Assembly: GCA_030599095.1 (NCBI GenBank)
Contig: JAUVOQ010000008.1
Coordinates: 1-45,092, forward strand
Direction of reading: 5' to 3'
Length of the DNA: 45,092 bases
From: Candidatus Ruthturnera sp.
Lineage (GTDB): Bacteria; Pseudomonadota; Gammaproteobacteria; PS1; Pseudothioglobaceae
The position numbers and the translations under genes are program-made. This document shows, piece after piece, positions 16,592 to 25,230 of the stretch; the first letter of the stretch is position 1, and every line of letters starts with the position of its first letter. Under the pieces are notes generated by a model. The model ran no database searches and had not been told where the DNA came from. It saw only the letters and a program-made list of their open reading frames with translations.

Positions 16592-18706
16592 GTGACTGAT
16601 CAAAACGCAGAAAACAACCGAGACGCACTGAATAAATACACCCAAGATTTAACCCAATTAGCCATTGACGGCAAACTTGACCCTGTGATTGGTCGTGATG
16701 GCGAGATTCGTCGTGCCATTCAAGTTCTGCAACGTCGCACTAAAAATAATCCAGTGCTGATTGGCGAACCCGGCGTGGGTAAAACTGCGATTGTTGAAGG
16801 TTTGGCGCAACGCATTATTAACAATGAAGTGCCAGAAGGTGTCAAAGGTAAGCGTGTCTTGTCATTAGACATGGCAACGCTTGTGGCAGGGGCTAAATAT
16901 CGAGGTGAATTTGAAGAGCGATTAAAAGCCGTACTCAAGGAATTAGAAGCTGAACAAGGTCAAGTCATTTTATTTATTGACGAATTGCACACCATGGTCG
17001 GTGCTGGCAAATCAGACGGCGCCATGGATGCAGGCAATATGTTAAAACCAGCACTGGCTCGTGGTGATTTACACTGCATGGGTGCCACCACACTGGATGA
17101 GTATCGCCAATATATTGAAAAAGACGCCGCTTTAGAGCGTAGGTTTCAAAAAGTGCTGGTGGACGAACCAAGCGAACAAGACACCATTGCTATTTTGCGT
17201 GGTCTTAAAGAAAAATACGAAGTGCATCATGGCGTGGAAATCACCGACCCTGCTATTATTGCTGCTGTTACCTATTCAACCAGATACATTACTGACAGAC
17301 AATTGCCAGATAAAGCCATTGATTTGATTGATGAAGCCGCTTCACAAATTCGCATGGAAATTGACTCAAAACCAGAATCAATGGACAAACTTGACCGTAA
17401 ACTGGTGCAACTTAAAATTGAACGCATGGCGCTTAAAAAAGAAAAAGACAAAGCTTCTAAAGCACGACTAAAAGAATTGATTGATTTAATTAAATCACTA
17501 GAAAAAGAGTACGCTGATTTGGAAGAAATCTGGAAAAAAGAAAAGTTAGTCGTTCAAGGTGCGCACCACCTTAAAGAAGAACTAGAGCAAGCAAAAGCCG
17601 ATTTAGAAAGCGCACACCGCAATAACGATTTGGCCAAAATGAGTGAACTTCAATACGGCATCATTCCTGAGTTAGAACAAAAAATAAGTGTGGCTGAAAA
17701 TGCTGATACACAGCAAATGACACTGCTTAGAAATAAAGTTACTGAGGATGAAATCGCCCATACTGTCGCCCGTTGGACAGGCATTCCTGTGGACAAAATG
17801 ATGGCAAGTGAAAAAGATAAATTGCTACAAATGGAAGCCATTATTCACAAACGCCTAGTGGGTCAAGACAAAGCCGTTAAAGTAATTTCTGATGCTGTAC
17901 GCCGCGCTCGCAGTGGCTTGTCTGATCCTAATCGCCCAGACGGTTCATTTTTATTTATGGGGCCAACTGGCGTCGGAAAAACTGAACTCACCAAAGCTTT
18001 GGCAGACTTCTTATTTGACACCGAACAAGCCATTGTCCGTGTTGATATGAGTGAATTTATAGAAAAACACTCGGTTGCACGCTTGATTGGCGCACCACCA
18101 GGCTATGTTGGCTATGAGCAAGGCGGTGTGCTAACTGAAGCCGTGCGTCGCAAACCTTATTCAATCATTCTACTTGATGAGATTGAAAAAGCCCATCCAG
18201 ATGTGTTTAACATTCTATTGCAAGTGCTGGACGATGGTCGTCTAACAGATGGTCAAGGTCGTACGGTTGATTTTAAAAATACCGTTATCATCATGACTTC
18301 AAACCTAGGTTCACACTTGATTCAAGAGAGCATGGGTAAAGATATATCCGCTGAGCTTTCTAAAATTGTAAACGTGCACTTTAGACCTGAGTTTGTCAAT
18401 CGTATTGATGAAATCGTAACGTTTAAAACGCTAGAAAAATCCCAAATCAAAGGCATTGCACTCAGGCAAATTGAGATCTTATCAGCACGCTTGACCAAGC
18501 TTAATCTTAAACTAACATTAAGCGACACAGCCATGAATATGCTTGTTGACAGAGGCTATGACCCAGTATTTGGCGCCAGACCACTCAAGCGCATCATACA
18601 GCAATTATTAGAAAATCCTTTGTCACAAAAAATTCTTGCTGGAGAGCTCTTATCAGGCTCAACCATTCACGGCGATGTTAAAGATGGGCAAATCGTTTTC
18701 TCTTAA
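16592..18706 (+). CDS. clpB: ClpB disaggregase, short form starting at the conserved internal GTG
   Basis: A 704-residue protein with both AAA+ modules and the middle coiled coil. Walker A 1 is G-E-P-G-V-G-K-T, Walker B 1 is I-L-F-I-D-E-L (D-E present), the M domain spans about residues 250-380, Walker A 2 is G-P-T-G-V-G-K-T, followed by L-L-D-E-I-E-K and the C-terminal G-A-R-P-L-K-R. If the split frame were joined, the GTG start would be codon 149. In E. coli an internal GTG at Val149 also starts a natural short ClpB. AGGAGG lies 10-15 bases upstream, so translation here is plausible. The product would work with DnaK to rescue aggregated proteins but lacks the N domain. Confidence 0.92.
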   Translation: MTDQNAENNRDALNKYTQDLTQLAIDGKLDPVIGRDGEIRRAIQVLQRRTKNNPVLIGEPGVGKTAIVEGLAQRIINNEVPEGVKGKRVLSLDMATLVAGAKYRGEFEERLKAVLKELEAEQGQVILFIDELHTMVGAGKSDGAMDAGNMLKPALARGDLHCMGATTLDEYRQYIEKDAALERRFQKVLVDEPSEQDTIAILRGLKEKYEVHHGVEITDPAIIAAVTYSTRYITDRQLPDKAIDLIDEAASQIRMEIDSKPESMDKLDRKLVQLKIERMALKKEKDKASKARLKELIDLIKSLEKEYADLEEIWKKEKLVVQGAHHLKEELEQAKADLESAHRNNDLAKMSELQYGIIPELEQKISVAENADTQQMTLLRNKVTEDEIAHTVARWTGIPVDKMMASEKDKLLQMEAIIHKRLVGQDKAVKVISDAVRRARSGLSDPNRPDGSFLFMGPTGVGKTELTKALADFLFDTEQAIVRVDMSEFIEKHSVARLIGAPPGYVGYEQGGVLTEAVRRKPYSIILLDEIEKAHPDVFNILLQVLDDGRLTDGQGRTVDFKNTVIIMTSNLGSHLIQESMGKDISAELSKIVNVHFRPEFVNRIDEIVTFKTLEKSQIKGIALRQIEILSARLTKLNLKLTLSDTAMNMLVDRGYDPVFGARPLKRIIQQLLENPLSQKILAGELLSGSTIHGDVKDGQIVFS

Positions 18707-18730
18707 TCAATTTTTATCTGATTAACACGC

Positions 18731-18754
18731 AGGAGGATTACGCCCGCCTTTTTT
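18731..18754 (+). terminator. Rho-independent terminator after clpB
   Basis: AGGAGG and CCGCCT form a 6-pair stem with one mismatch and a 7-base loop, followed by six T. It starts 24 bases after the clpB stop. The mismatch weakens it, so it is a likely rather than certain terminator. Confidence 0.5.
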
Positions 18755-18857
18755 ATGACAGTGAGACTATGAATAATCACTAAAACACTTTTTGCACCCC
18801 TCAAGGGATGCAAATAATGGTACTATTGAAATTATTAATGAATACCGATACATAACA

Positions 18858-20324
18858 ATGGAACATACAAAAATTAAAGAAATTACCAATGCAGAGGGTC
18901 TTTCTTCTTCTGAATTAAAGGCACTTTCAAAATTATGGAACGGTAAAAAAGAACAATTAAGAGATTCTGACGAATACAACCTATTTCTTAAAAAAATGCA
19001 AAGAGAGTGGGCGATAGAAACAGGCATTATTGAAAGACTTTATACTTGGGATAGAGGAATAACAGAATCATTGATTGAACATGGTATAGATGCTGCACAA
19101 ATTAGTCACACAAGTGGCATAAATAGAAAAGATGCAGACAATATATCTAATATCATTCAAGACCAGCAACAAGCTATTGAAGGCTTGTTTGATTTTGTTA
19201 AGGGTAATCAACCCTTCTCAGAACATTTTATTCGTTCCATGCACGAGAAATTTGTCGCCCATCAAGATACGGTAGAAGCACAAACACCAAAAGGAGAAAT
19301 AATTACAGTCCCCTTACTTAAAGGAGCATACAAAAAACATCCAAATAACCCTAAAAAAAGTGATGGTAAGATACACTTATATTGTCCGCCAGAATTTGTT
19401 ATTGACGAGATGGAAAGATTAATTACATTGTATGACAAATATAATGAATTAAAGATTGCACCCGAAGTATTATCTGCTTGGCTACATCATCGTTTCACAC
19501 AAATACACCCATTTCAAGATGGCAATGGTAGAATTGCTAGAGCTATTGCAACATTGGTTTTTTTAAAGGCAGGATTATTTCCATTAGTTATTAGAGAATC
19601 TGATAGAGAAACATATCTTAATGCTTTAGAAAAAGCTGACAATGACGATATTAGTGATTTAGTAAAACTGTTTGCTAAACGGCAAAGAGATTGTATTTTA
19701 TCGGCATTAAGTACTCAACAACAGGTAGAAAAATCAGGCTTTGCAGAACAAATTTTTAGCAATGGATTAAAGTTATTACAAGCCAAACATTCTAAGAAAA
19801 AAGCGGAAATTATTCAAGTGTATGCTCTTGCTGATGCACTGCAAAACACTTTAATACAAAAACTGAAAGAATATGGGCAAACATTCAGTGAGGGTTTAGA
19901 ACATAATAATCATAAACATGGGGCAGTAGCAAGCGAATCAAAAAATAACGATGAAGAAAAGAATTATTATTTTCGCAATGAGATTATAAAAATAGCCAAA
20001 AAACATGATTATTATGCAGATACTAAACATTATAAATCTTGGTCAAGATTGATTATTAACACAGATTCTATATTCGAAATAATATTTAGTATTCATGGAG
20101 TTGGACATAGTGATAATGGTGTAATGGCTATTTCTGGGTTTACATTTGAAAAAAATATGTCAGAGGATAAAATTCCTAGTGCAATTAATATCAAATCAGC
20201 ACAGCAAGATGTTTTTGTATTTAACTATCTTGAAAAAGAAAAAGAAGTTATGGAAAGGTTTGGAGAATGGTTTAAAGAGTCTTTTGTTATTGCATTAGCA
20301 GAGTGGCAACAAACTATTGCGTAA
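18858..20324 (+). CDS. Fic-domain protein (AMPylase family)
   Basis: A protein of 488 residues from ATG 18858; a TTG at 18792 would add 22 residues but sits inside a hairpin. The complete Fic motif H-P-F-Q-D-G-N-G-R-I-A-R lies near residue 217, with the catalytic His and the Mg/ATP-binding residues. The upstream A-I-E-G-L segment near 105 resembles the glutamate of the inhibitory helix found in self-inhibited Fic proteins, though the first Ser/Thr of the usual motif is Gln here. The long C-terminal half (after about 290) is not recognised. Fic proteins transfer AMP or other nucleotide parts to target hydroxyls; no partner antitoxin is adjacent. An attC-like site follows 29 bases after its stop, so it may be a gene cassette. 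Confidence 0.85.
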   Translation: MEHTKIKEITNAEGLSSSELKALSKLWNGKKEQLRDSDEYNLFLKKMQREWAIETGIIERLYTWDRGITESLIEHGIDAAQISHTSGINRKDADNISNIIQDQQQAIEGLFDFVKGNQPFSEHFIRSMHEKFVAHQDTVEAQTPKGEIITVPLLKGAYKKHPNNPKKSDGKIHLYCPPEFVIDEMERLITLYDKYNELKIAPEVLSAWLHHRFTQIHPFQDGNGRIARAIATLVFLKAGLFPLVIRESDRETYLNALEKADNDDISDLVKLFAKRQRDCILSALSTQQQVEKSGFAEQIFSNGLKLLQAKHSKKKAEIIQVYALADALQNTLIQKLKEYGQTFSEGLEHNNHKHGAVASESKNNDEEKNYYFRNEIIKIAKKHDYYADTKHYKSWSRLIINTDSIFEIIFSIHGVGHSDNGVMAISGFTFEKNMSEDKIPSAINIKSAQQDVFVFNYLEKEKEVMERFGEWFKESFVIALAEWQQTIA

Positions 20325-20352
20325 CAAAATATAAAATTTACATTAAAACACA

Positions 20353-20426
20353 ATCTAACAAATCATTCCGACCAACGGTTTACGTGTCCTTTGGATAAAC
20401 GCACCGACTGAATTCAAGCGTTATGT
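20353..20426 (+). other. attC-like recombination site downstream of the Fic gene
   Basis: The 74 bases from ATCTAACAAATCATTC to GAATTCAAGCGTTATGT have the layout of an integron attC site. There is a left core with CTAAC, a right core GCGTTATG, and the inner ATTC / GAAT match between the arms. The typical attC right end (AATTCAAGCGTTAT) is very similar. The inner L boxes are only partly complementary, so this may be a degenerate site. No integrase and no second attC were found in the window. Confidence 0.45.
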
Positions 20427-20486
20427 TGCAAAATCAAGGCTTTGTTGTCAATGAATTAACACACGATTAAGTATATAATTGGTGCT

Positions 20487-21128
20487 ATGAACGACTATAC
20501 CAAAATTATAAAAAATGGGCTGTGGAATAACAACCAAGCTTTGGTTGCGCTTTTGGGTCTATGTCCTTTATTAGCAGTCACCAATAATATTGTGAATGCA
20601 ATCGGGCTTGGGCTGGCAACCACATTTGTTTTAGTGGCATCTAATATAAGTGTTTCTATTTTTCGTCATCAAATTTCAAAAGAAATTCGTATTCCTATTT
20701 TTGTCCTACTGATTGCTTCATTTGTAACAATTGTTGAATTGCTAATGCAGTCATACTTTTATGATTTATATTTAATATTGGGTATTTTTGTACCACTGAT
20801 TGTAACCAACTGCGCTATTTTAGGACGCGCTGAGGCATTTGCTAGCAAAAATACCTGGGGGAAATCTGCACTGGATGGATTAATGATGGGCGTTGGTTTT
20901 TCTATTGTGCTTATTGCATTAGGTGCAATGCGTGAATTGATTGGCAGTGGCACTTTGTTTGACCAATCTGCATTATTACTGGGTGATTTGGGCAACACGC
21001 TTAGTGTTACTGTATTTGAAAATTATCAAGGCACTTTACTAGCCATCTTGCCACCAGGAGCATTTATTGGCTTGGGGCTTATTGTGGCAATGAAAAATAG
21101 ATACGATTTAAGAGGGATAAAATCATAA
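20487..21128 (+). CDS. rsxE: RnfE/RsxE, membrane subunit of the Rnf electron-transport complex
   Basis: A 213-residue membrane protein with about six transmembrane helices. It matches the RnfE/NqrD family: the N-terminal [17 protein letters not shown] segment and the conserved [16 protein letters not shown] region near residue 105, whose cysteine helps bind an iron centre in the membrane. The complex couples ferredoxin and NADH redox reactions to ion transport, or keeps SoxR reduced. The other subunits (A, B, C, D, G) are not adjacent in this window, so the gene is either detached from its operon or last of a cluster elsewhere. A TATAAT lies at 20474-20479, only 8 bases before the ATG, with no clear -35. 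Confidence 0.93.
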   Translation: MNDYTKIIKNGLWNNNQALVALLGLCPLLAVTNNIVNAIGLGLATTFVLVASNISVSIFRHQISKEIRIPIFVLLIASFVTIVELLMQSYFYDLYLILGIFVPLIVTNCAILGRAEAFASKNTWGKSALDGLMMGVGFSIVLIALGAMRELIGSGTLFDQSALLLGDLGNTLSVTVFENYQGTLLAILPPGAFIGLGLIVAMKNRYDLRGIKS

Positions 21129-21261
21129 AAAAAATTAACCTTATTATTAATCAAGTCCTTTGCATCATTACTTAAACATGACTACCCTGCCACTAAAATT
21201 AAATACTTTCGAGGTGATGTACAAAACTGAAAGTGTTGAGCTTACCATTAATCTATAAATC

Positions 21262-22047
21262 TTGGCTAGCATTCAAAACTATTTAAACAGTGGCGTAATT
21301 GACATTGCGCCACTGCTGTCTCTAGTCCTTACTAAAAGCCATGCTGCGCTTATTACTGATTGTGATTATCAGCTCAATAATGAGGAAAAAACCCAACTCA
21401 ATCAACTCATCAAACAAAGACAATCTGGCACGCCTTTTGCTTATTTAAGCGGCACAAAAGGGTTTTATCACCTTGATTTTAAACTCGCCCCTAGTGTGCT
21501 AATTCCTAGACCCGAAACCGAGCTCTTAATTGACATCGCCCTAGATTTGTTTGATAAAAATAAAACCTGTGAAGTGCTTGATTTAGGCACTGGTAGCGGT
21601 ATTATTGCCGTAACGATAAGTGATAAAAATCCAAACTGGCGTTTAACTGCGACTGATTTTTCAATTGATGCACTTAAAGTTGCCCAGCAAAATGCAAAAA
21701 CAAACATTAACTTTCGACTGGGCAATTGGTTTGAAGCCACGCCTAATCAAACATTCGATTTAATTATTGCCAATCCGCCTTATATTAAGCAAGGCGACCC
21801 CCATCTTAACGACTTAAATTTTGAGCCACAAAGTGCGCTTGTTTCTGGCAAAGATGGCTTGGATGATATTCGCACTATTATTGATAATGCAGCACAATAT
21901 CTTAATAAAAAAGGCTATCTTTTATTAGAACACGGCTTTGATCAGCAACAAGAAATCATACAACTACTAAACAATGATTTTTTCAACATTCAAAAATTTA
22001 AAGACTATAATCAACAAAATCGTGCCGTTTTGGCACAAATTAAATAA
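21262..22047 (+). CDS. prmC: Release factor glutamine methyltransferase PrmC
   Basis: A 261-residue S-adenosylmethionine-dependent enzyme that methylates the glutamine of the GGQ motif in release factors RF1 and RF2. The catalytic N-P-P-Y motif lies near residue 171, and the SAM-binding site reads V-L-D-L-G-T-G-S-G-I-I near 112. TTG is used as start because an in-frame stop lies just upstream at 21256 and no ATG precedes the conserved helical N-terminal domain. prfA, the usual neighbour, is missing. The 133 bases before it hold only a 26-codon open frame that I do not recognise. Confidence 0.92.
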   Translation: MASIQNYLNSGVIDIAPLLSLVLTKSHAALITDCDYQLNNEEKTQLNQLIKQRQSGTPFAYLSGTKGFYHLDFKLAPSVLIPRPETELLIDIALDLFDKNKTCEVLDLGTGSGIIAVTISDKNPNWRLTATDFSIDALKVAQQNAKTNINFRLGNWFEATPNQTFDLIIANPPYIKQGDPHLNDLNFEPQSALVSGKDGLDDIRTIIDNAAQYLNKKGYLLLEHGFDQQQEIIQLLNNDFFNIQKFKDYNQQNRAVLAQIK

Positions 22048-22055
22048 AGGTAATC

Positions 22056-23165
22056 ATGAAAAAAACAACACAAACACTCACCATATTAATACTAACTGCT
22101 TTTGTCACTACTACTGCCGCTGGTTGGTTTGACAGTGATGATGATAAAAAACAAAGCAAGCAACAAAATAATAAAACCTACACTTTGAAATTAGCCGAAA
22201 CTTGGCCGAGCAATTTCCCCATCTTTGGCGATGCCGTTAAAAAAGCCGCTAAATTAGCATTTGACATGTCAAACGGTCGTTTGATTATTAAAATTGATTC
22301 TAAAAATAAACACAAAGCGCCGCTGGGTATTTTTGACATGGTTAAATCTGGTCAATACGACCTTGGACATTCTGGCTCGTACTATTGGAAAGGCAAAGAC
22401 ATCAATACTTTATTTTTCACCTCAATGCCCTTTGGTATGACAGCAAACGAGCAACATGCTTGGTTTGAATATGGCGGTGGTCAAGCATTGATGGATAAAG
22501 TCTATGCCAAACATGGACTAAAAGCCATCATTGGTGGCAACACAGGCAACCAAATGGGTGGCTGGTTTCAAAAAGAAATTAATTCAATTGAAGACTTACA
22601 AGGGTTAAAAATGCGCATTCCTGGATTTGCGGGCGAAATTATGGCAGAAGTGGGTGCCAAGCCTACCAATATTCCAGCAGGCGAGTTATATACTGCGCTA
22701 GATCGTGGTACAATTGATGCCTTGGAATGGGTTGGGCCTTCGTTGGATTTAAGAATGGGCTTTCATAAAATTGCCCCTTATTACTACACGGGTTGGCATG
22801 AACCTGGATCTGAAATGCAGTTCTTAATTAACTTGAAAAAGTTTAACAAATTGCCTAAAGACTTACAAGCCATCTTAATCACCTCGATGAAATTAGTTGC
22901 TTATGATATGCTGGCACGTTCTAATCATGAAAGTGCCAAAAATTGGGCAAGCATGAAAAAAGATTACCCCAATATTAAGGTCAAAACTTTTCCAAAGTCA
23001 GTATTTGATAAACTCAGAGCTGCTAATAAAAAACTCCTTGCCGAATTAGCGGCTAATAATCCACTATCTAAAGCCATTATTGAATCACAAAAGAATTATT
23101 TAAAAAAAGCACGGGCTTGGACGGCAATTTCAGATCAGGCTTATCTGAACTCTCAAACGCAATAA
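22056..23165 (+). CDS. TRAP transporter, periplasmic substrate-binding protein (DctP/TakP type)
   Basis: A 369-residue exported binding protein with a signal peptide ending near T-T-A-A-G. The mature part has the DctP fold with G-L-K-M-R-I-P-G-F-A near residue 187, where the arginine usually grips the substrate carboxylate. G-T-I-D-A-L-E-W-V-G-P follows near 220. That E-W-V-G-P segment resembles the 2-oxo-acid-binding TakP and the mannitol/chloroaromatic (COG4663) group, so an organic acid is the likely substrate, but the exact one is unknown. It is followed by the small and large membrane subunits in the usual P-Q-M order. prmC ends 8 bases upstream. Confidence 0.9.
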   Translation: MKKTTQTLTILILTAFVTTTAAGWFDSDDDKKQSKQQNNKTYTLKLAETWPSNFPIFGDAVKKAAKLAFDMSNGRLIIKIDSKNKHKAPLGIFDMVKSGQYDLGHSGSYYWKGKDINTLFFTSMPFGMTANEQHAWFEYGGGQALMDKVYAKHGLKAIIGGNTGNQMGGWFQKEINSIEDLQGLKMRIPGFAGEIMAEVGAKPTNIPAGELYTALDRGTIDALEWVGPSLDLRMGFHKIAPYYYTGWHEPGSEMQFLINLKKFNKLPKDLQAILITSMKLVAYDMLARSNHESAKNWASMKKDYPNIKVKTFPKSVFDKLRAANKKLLAELAANNPLSKAIIESQKNYLKKARAWTAISDQAYLNSQTQ

Positions 23166-23171
23166 TTAATA

Positions 23172-23648
23172 ATGCTGGGTCAATACACAAAGTGGTTAGA
23201 AAACATAACCATTGGACTGCTTTTATTGACTATTTTTACCATTTTTACAGATGTTGTTCTAAGATACGTTTTTAACAATTCATCAATCACCATTCAAGAG
23301 ATGGGTTGGCACCTGTTCTCGGCAATGTTCTTACTGGGTATTTCCTACACATTGCAACACGATGCACATGTTAGGGTTGATGTTTTTTATGCCAAGTTTG
23401 AAGTTAAAAAACAAGCATGGATTAATATCATTGGTTTTGTTATATTTATCCTGCCAATCAGTGTTTTAATTATTTATGATGGCATTGATTTTTCCTATCA
23501 AGCATTTCTATTAAATGAACAAAGTGGCGACCCTGGCGGCTTGCCTTATCGGTTTATTATCAAAGGCATTATTCCACTCAGTTTTATCTTGCTTATTATT
23601 TCTGGGTTAATATTTACCCAGAATAACTTTAAAAAAATTAAATCATGA
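23172..23648 (+). CDS. TRAP transporter small permease subunit (DctQ type)
   Basis: A 158-residue membrane protein with four hydrophobic segments, typical of DctQ. The conserved Q-E-M-G-W-H-L-F motif lies near residue 41 and D-A-H-V-R-V-D-V-F-Y near 70. It pairs with the large subunit DctM to form the sodium-driven permease. It starts 6 bases after the binding-protein stop and overlaps the start of dctM by 4 bases (ATGA), so the three genes form one operon. Confidence 0.9.
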   Translation: MLGQYTKWLENITIGLLLLTIFTIFTDVVLRYVFNNSSITIQEMGWHLFSAMFLLGISYTLQHDAHVRVDVFYAKFEVKKQAWINIIGFVIFILPISVLIIYDGIDFSYQAFLLNEQSGDPGGLPYRFIIKGIIPLSFILLIISGLIFTQNNFKKIKS

Positions 23649-24940
23649 TTGGGCTTATTATGTTCTTAGCAACCTTAGTATTGCTCATGGCTGGGTTTCC
23701 TGTGGCGTTTACTTTTGCAGGCATGGCGGTTATTTTTGGTGTGCTAACCCAAGGGGTGGATTTATTTGCATTCATGCCTTATCGCATTATGAGTGTGATG
23801 CAAAATACAATTTTAATGGCAGTGCCTTTGTTTATTTTTATGGGTATTGTTTTACAAAAAACCAAACTTGCCGAGCAACTTTTAGAAGCCATGGGCGAGT
23901 TATTTGGCAATGTGCGAGGTGGGCTTGCTATTTCTACTATTTTAGTTGGCTCAATGCTTGCTGCCTCTACGGGTGTTGTGGGTGCAAGTGTAGTTGCAAT
24001 GGGGGTAATTTCATTGCCTGTTATGCTCAAACACCATTACAAAAAAACCCTTGCCAGCGGTGTCATTTGTGCTTCAGGCACATTAGGGCAAATCATTCCT
24101 CCTTCAATTGTTTTAATCATCTTAGCAGATGTCCTTGGCGTGCCTGTGGGAGATTTGTTCAAAGGTGCAATAATGCCATCCTTAGTACTGATAGGTGGTT
24201 ATATCTTATACGTACTGATAATTGCCCAATTTGACAAACAAGCCGCTCCTGTTTTTCAAGGCAAAAATCATGATTTAAAAAAATCCACACAATATTTACT
24301 TGTCACCAAAGCCATTATTCCACCCTTATTCTTGATTATTGCCGTACTTGGCTCTATTTTTTCTGGCATTGCCACACCCACCGAATCCGCCTCAATTGGT
24401 GCGGTAGGGGCTTTGGTATTGGCTGCTATTTATAACAGATTAAATTGGGTAATGGTGCGTGAAACCAGTCTTGAAACCATTAAAATTACTGCTATGGTAT
24501 TTGCTATTTTAGTGGGAGCGACTGCCTTTTCTATGGTATTTACTTACAACGGCGGCGATATATTAATTGAAGAGTTTATCATGGCACTTCCTGCCAAAGA
24601 AATGAGTTTTATTTTGCTATCAATGTTGATTATTCTAATGCTTGGTTTCTTTATTGATTTTGTTGAAATTTCACTGATTATTGTGCCTATTTTTTATCCG
24701 ATTGCACTCTCGCTGGGTATTGATATGGCTTGGTTTGCTATTCTCATTGCGATGAATTTACAAACCTCGTTCCTAACACCGCCATTTGGGTTTAGTCTGT
24801 TTTATCTCAAAGGTGTTGCGCCTGCTTCAATCAACACAATGGATATTTACAAAGGGGTTATGCCTTTTATTGCCATTCAAGTCATGGTTTTGGCAAGTCT
24901 TATTCTATTTCCAAAGTGGTATGGCTTTGCTGGCTTTTAA
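23645..24940 (+). CDS. TRAP transporter large permease subunit (DctM type)
   Basis: A 431-residue membrane protein with about 12 hydrophobic segments and the DctM family features: G-F-P-V-A-F-T near the start, A-S-G-T-L-G-Q-I-I-P-P-S near residue 139, and T-P-T-E-S-A-S-I-G-A near 248. It carries out sodium-coupled import of the organic acid delivered by the binding protein. Length is normal for the family. The 290 bases downstream contain no gene, only a short pyrG-like relic on the minus strand and one copy of a 20-base repeat. Confidence 0.92.
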   Translation: MIGLIMFLATLVLLMAGFPVAFTFAGMAVIFGVLTQGVDLFAFMPYRIMSVMQNTILMAVPLFIFMGIVLQKTKLAEQLLEAMGELFGNVRGGLAISTILVGSMLAASTGVVGASVVAMGVISLPVMLKHHYKKTLASGVICASGTLGQIIPPSIVLIILADVLGVPVGDLFKGAIMPSLVLIGGYILYVLIIAQFDKQAAPVFQGKNHDLKKSTQYLLVTKAIIPPLFLIIAVLGSIFSGIATPTESASIGAVGALVLAAIYNRLNWVMVRETSLETIKITAMVFAILVGATAFSMVFTYNGGDILIEEFIMALPAKEMSFILLSMLIILMLGFFIDFVEISLIIVPIFYPIALSLGIDMAWFAILIAMNLQTSFLTPPFGFSLFYLKGVAPASINTMDIYKGVMPFIAIQVMVLASLILFPKWYGFAGF

Positions 24941-25041
24941 TCCTCACTTTGTTTTTCCATCGTCTCTTTAAGATTTTTATCATATTAACTCGGCATTAAA
25001 ATATCGTGCGTTTAAGGGTTAAATGGTCCAACCTGAACAAC

Positions 25042-25143
25042 TCAAAAAATACCTGCCGTACCACCAATTTCAACCAAAGCAACATCAGCCCCTTGTGCGC
25101 CTGCCTGAGTCAAGCGCTTAATTTCTTTGCTTAATATTCCAAT
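25042..25143 (-). pseudogene. Short CTP-synthase-like (pyrG) fragment
   Basis: The minus strand reads S-K-E-I-K-R-L-T-Q-A-G-A-Q-G-A-D-V and then A-L-V-E-I-G-G-T-A-G-I-F before a stop. It resembles the CTP synthase segment N-E-I-K-R...G-A-D-V-V-I-V-E-V-G-G-T-V-G. Just upstream on the same strand another short frame (F-P-K-V-I-L-L-D-P-E-K-A-E-T-L-Y) is also protein-like but not assigned. No full gene is present. The gap between the TRAP operon and the restriction cluster thus holds decayed sequence. Confidence 0.4.
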
Positions 25144-25230
25144 TAGGCTGTTTTTTGGCAATATTGATAAAGCGTCTCTGCTTTTTCTGGGTCAAGTAAA
25201 ATAACCTTAGGAAAAATATCGGGTAAAAAA

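Noticed and set aside
18790-18813. Hairpin TTGCACCCCT / AGGGATGCAA upstream of the Fic gene
   Set aside because: It has no T-run on either side and no second copy was seen, so I do not call it a terminator or repeat. It does speak against the TTG at 18792 as the Fic start.
21184-21258. Small open frame M-T-T-L-P-L-K-L-N-T-F-E-V between rsxE and prmC
   Set aside because: About 26 residues, no clear ribosome site and no similarity I can recognise. Not enough support for a gene.
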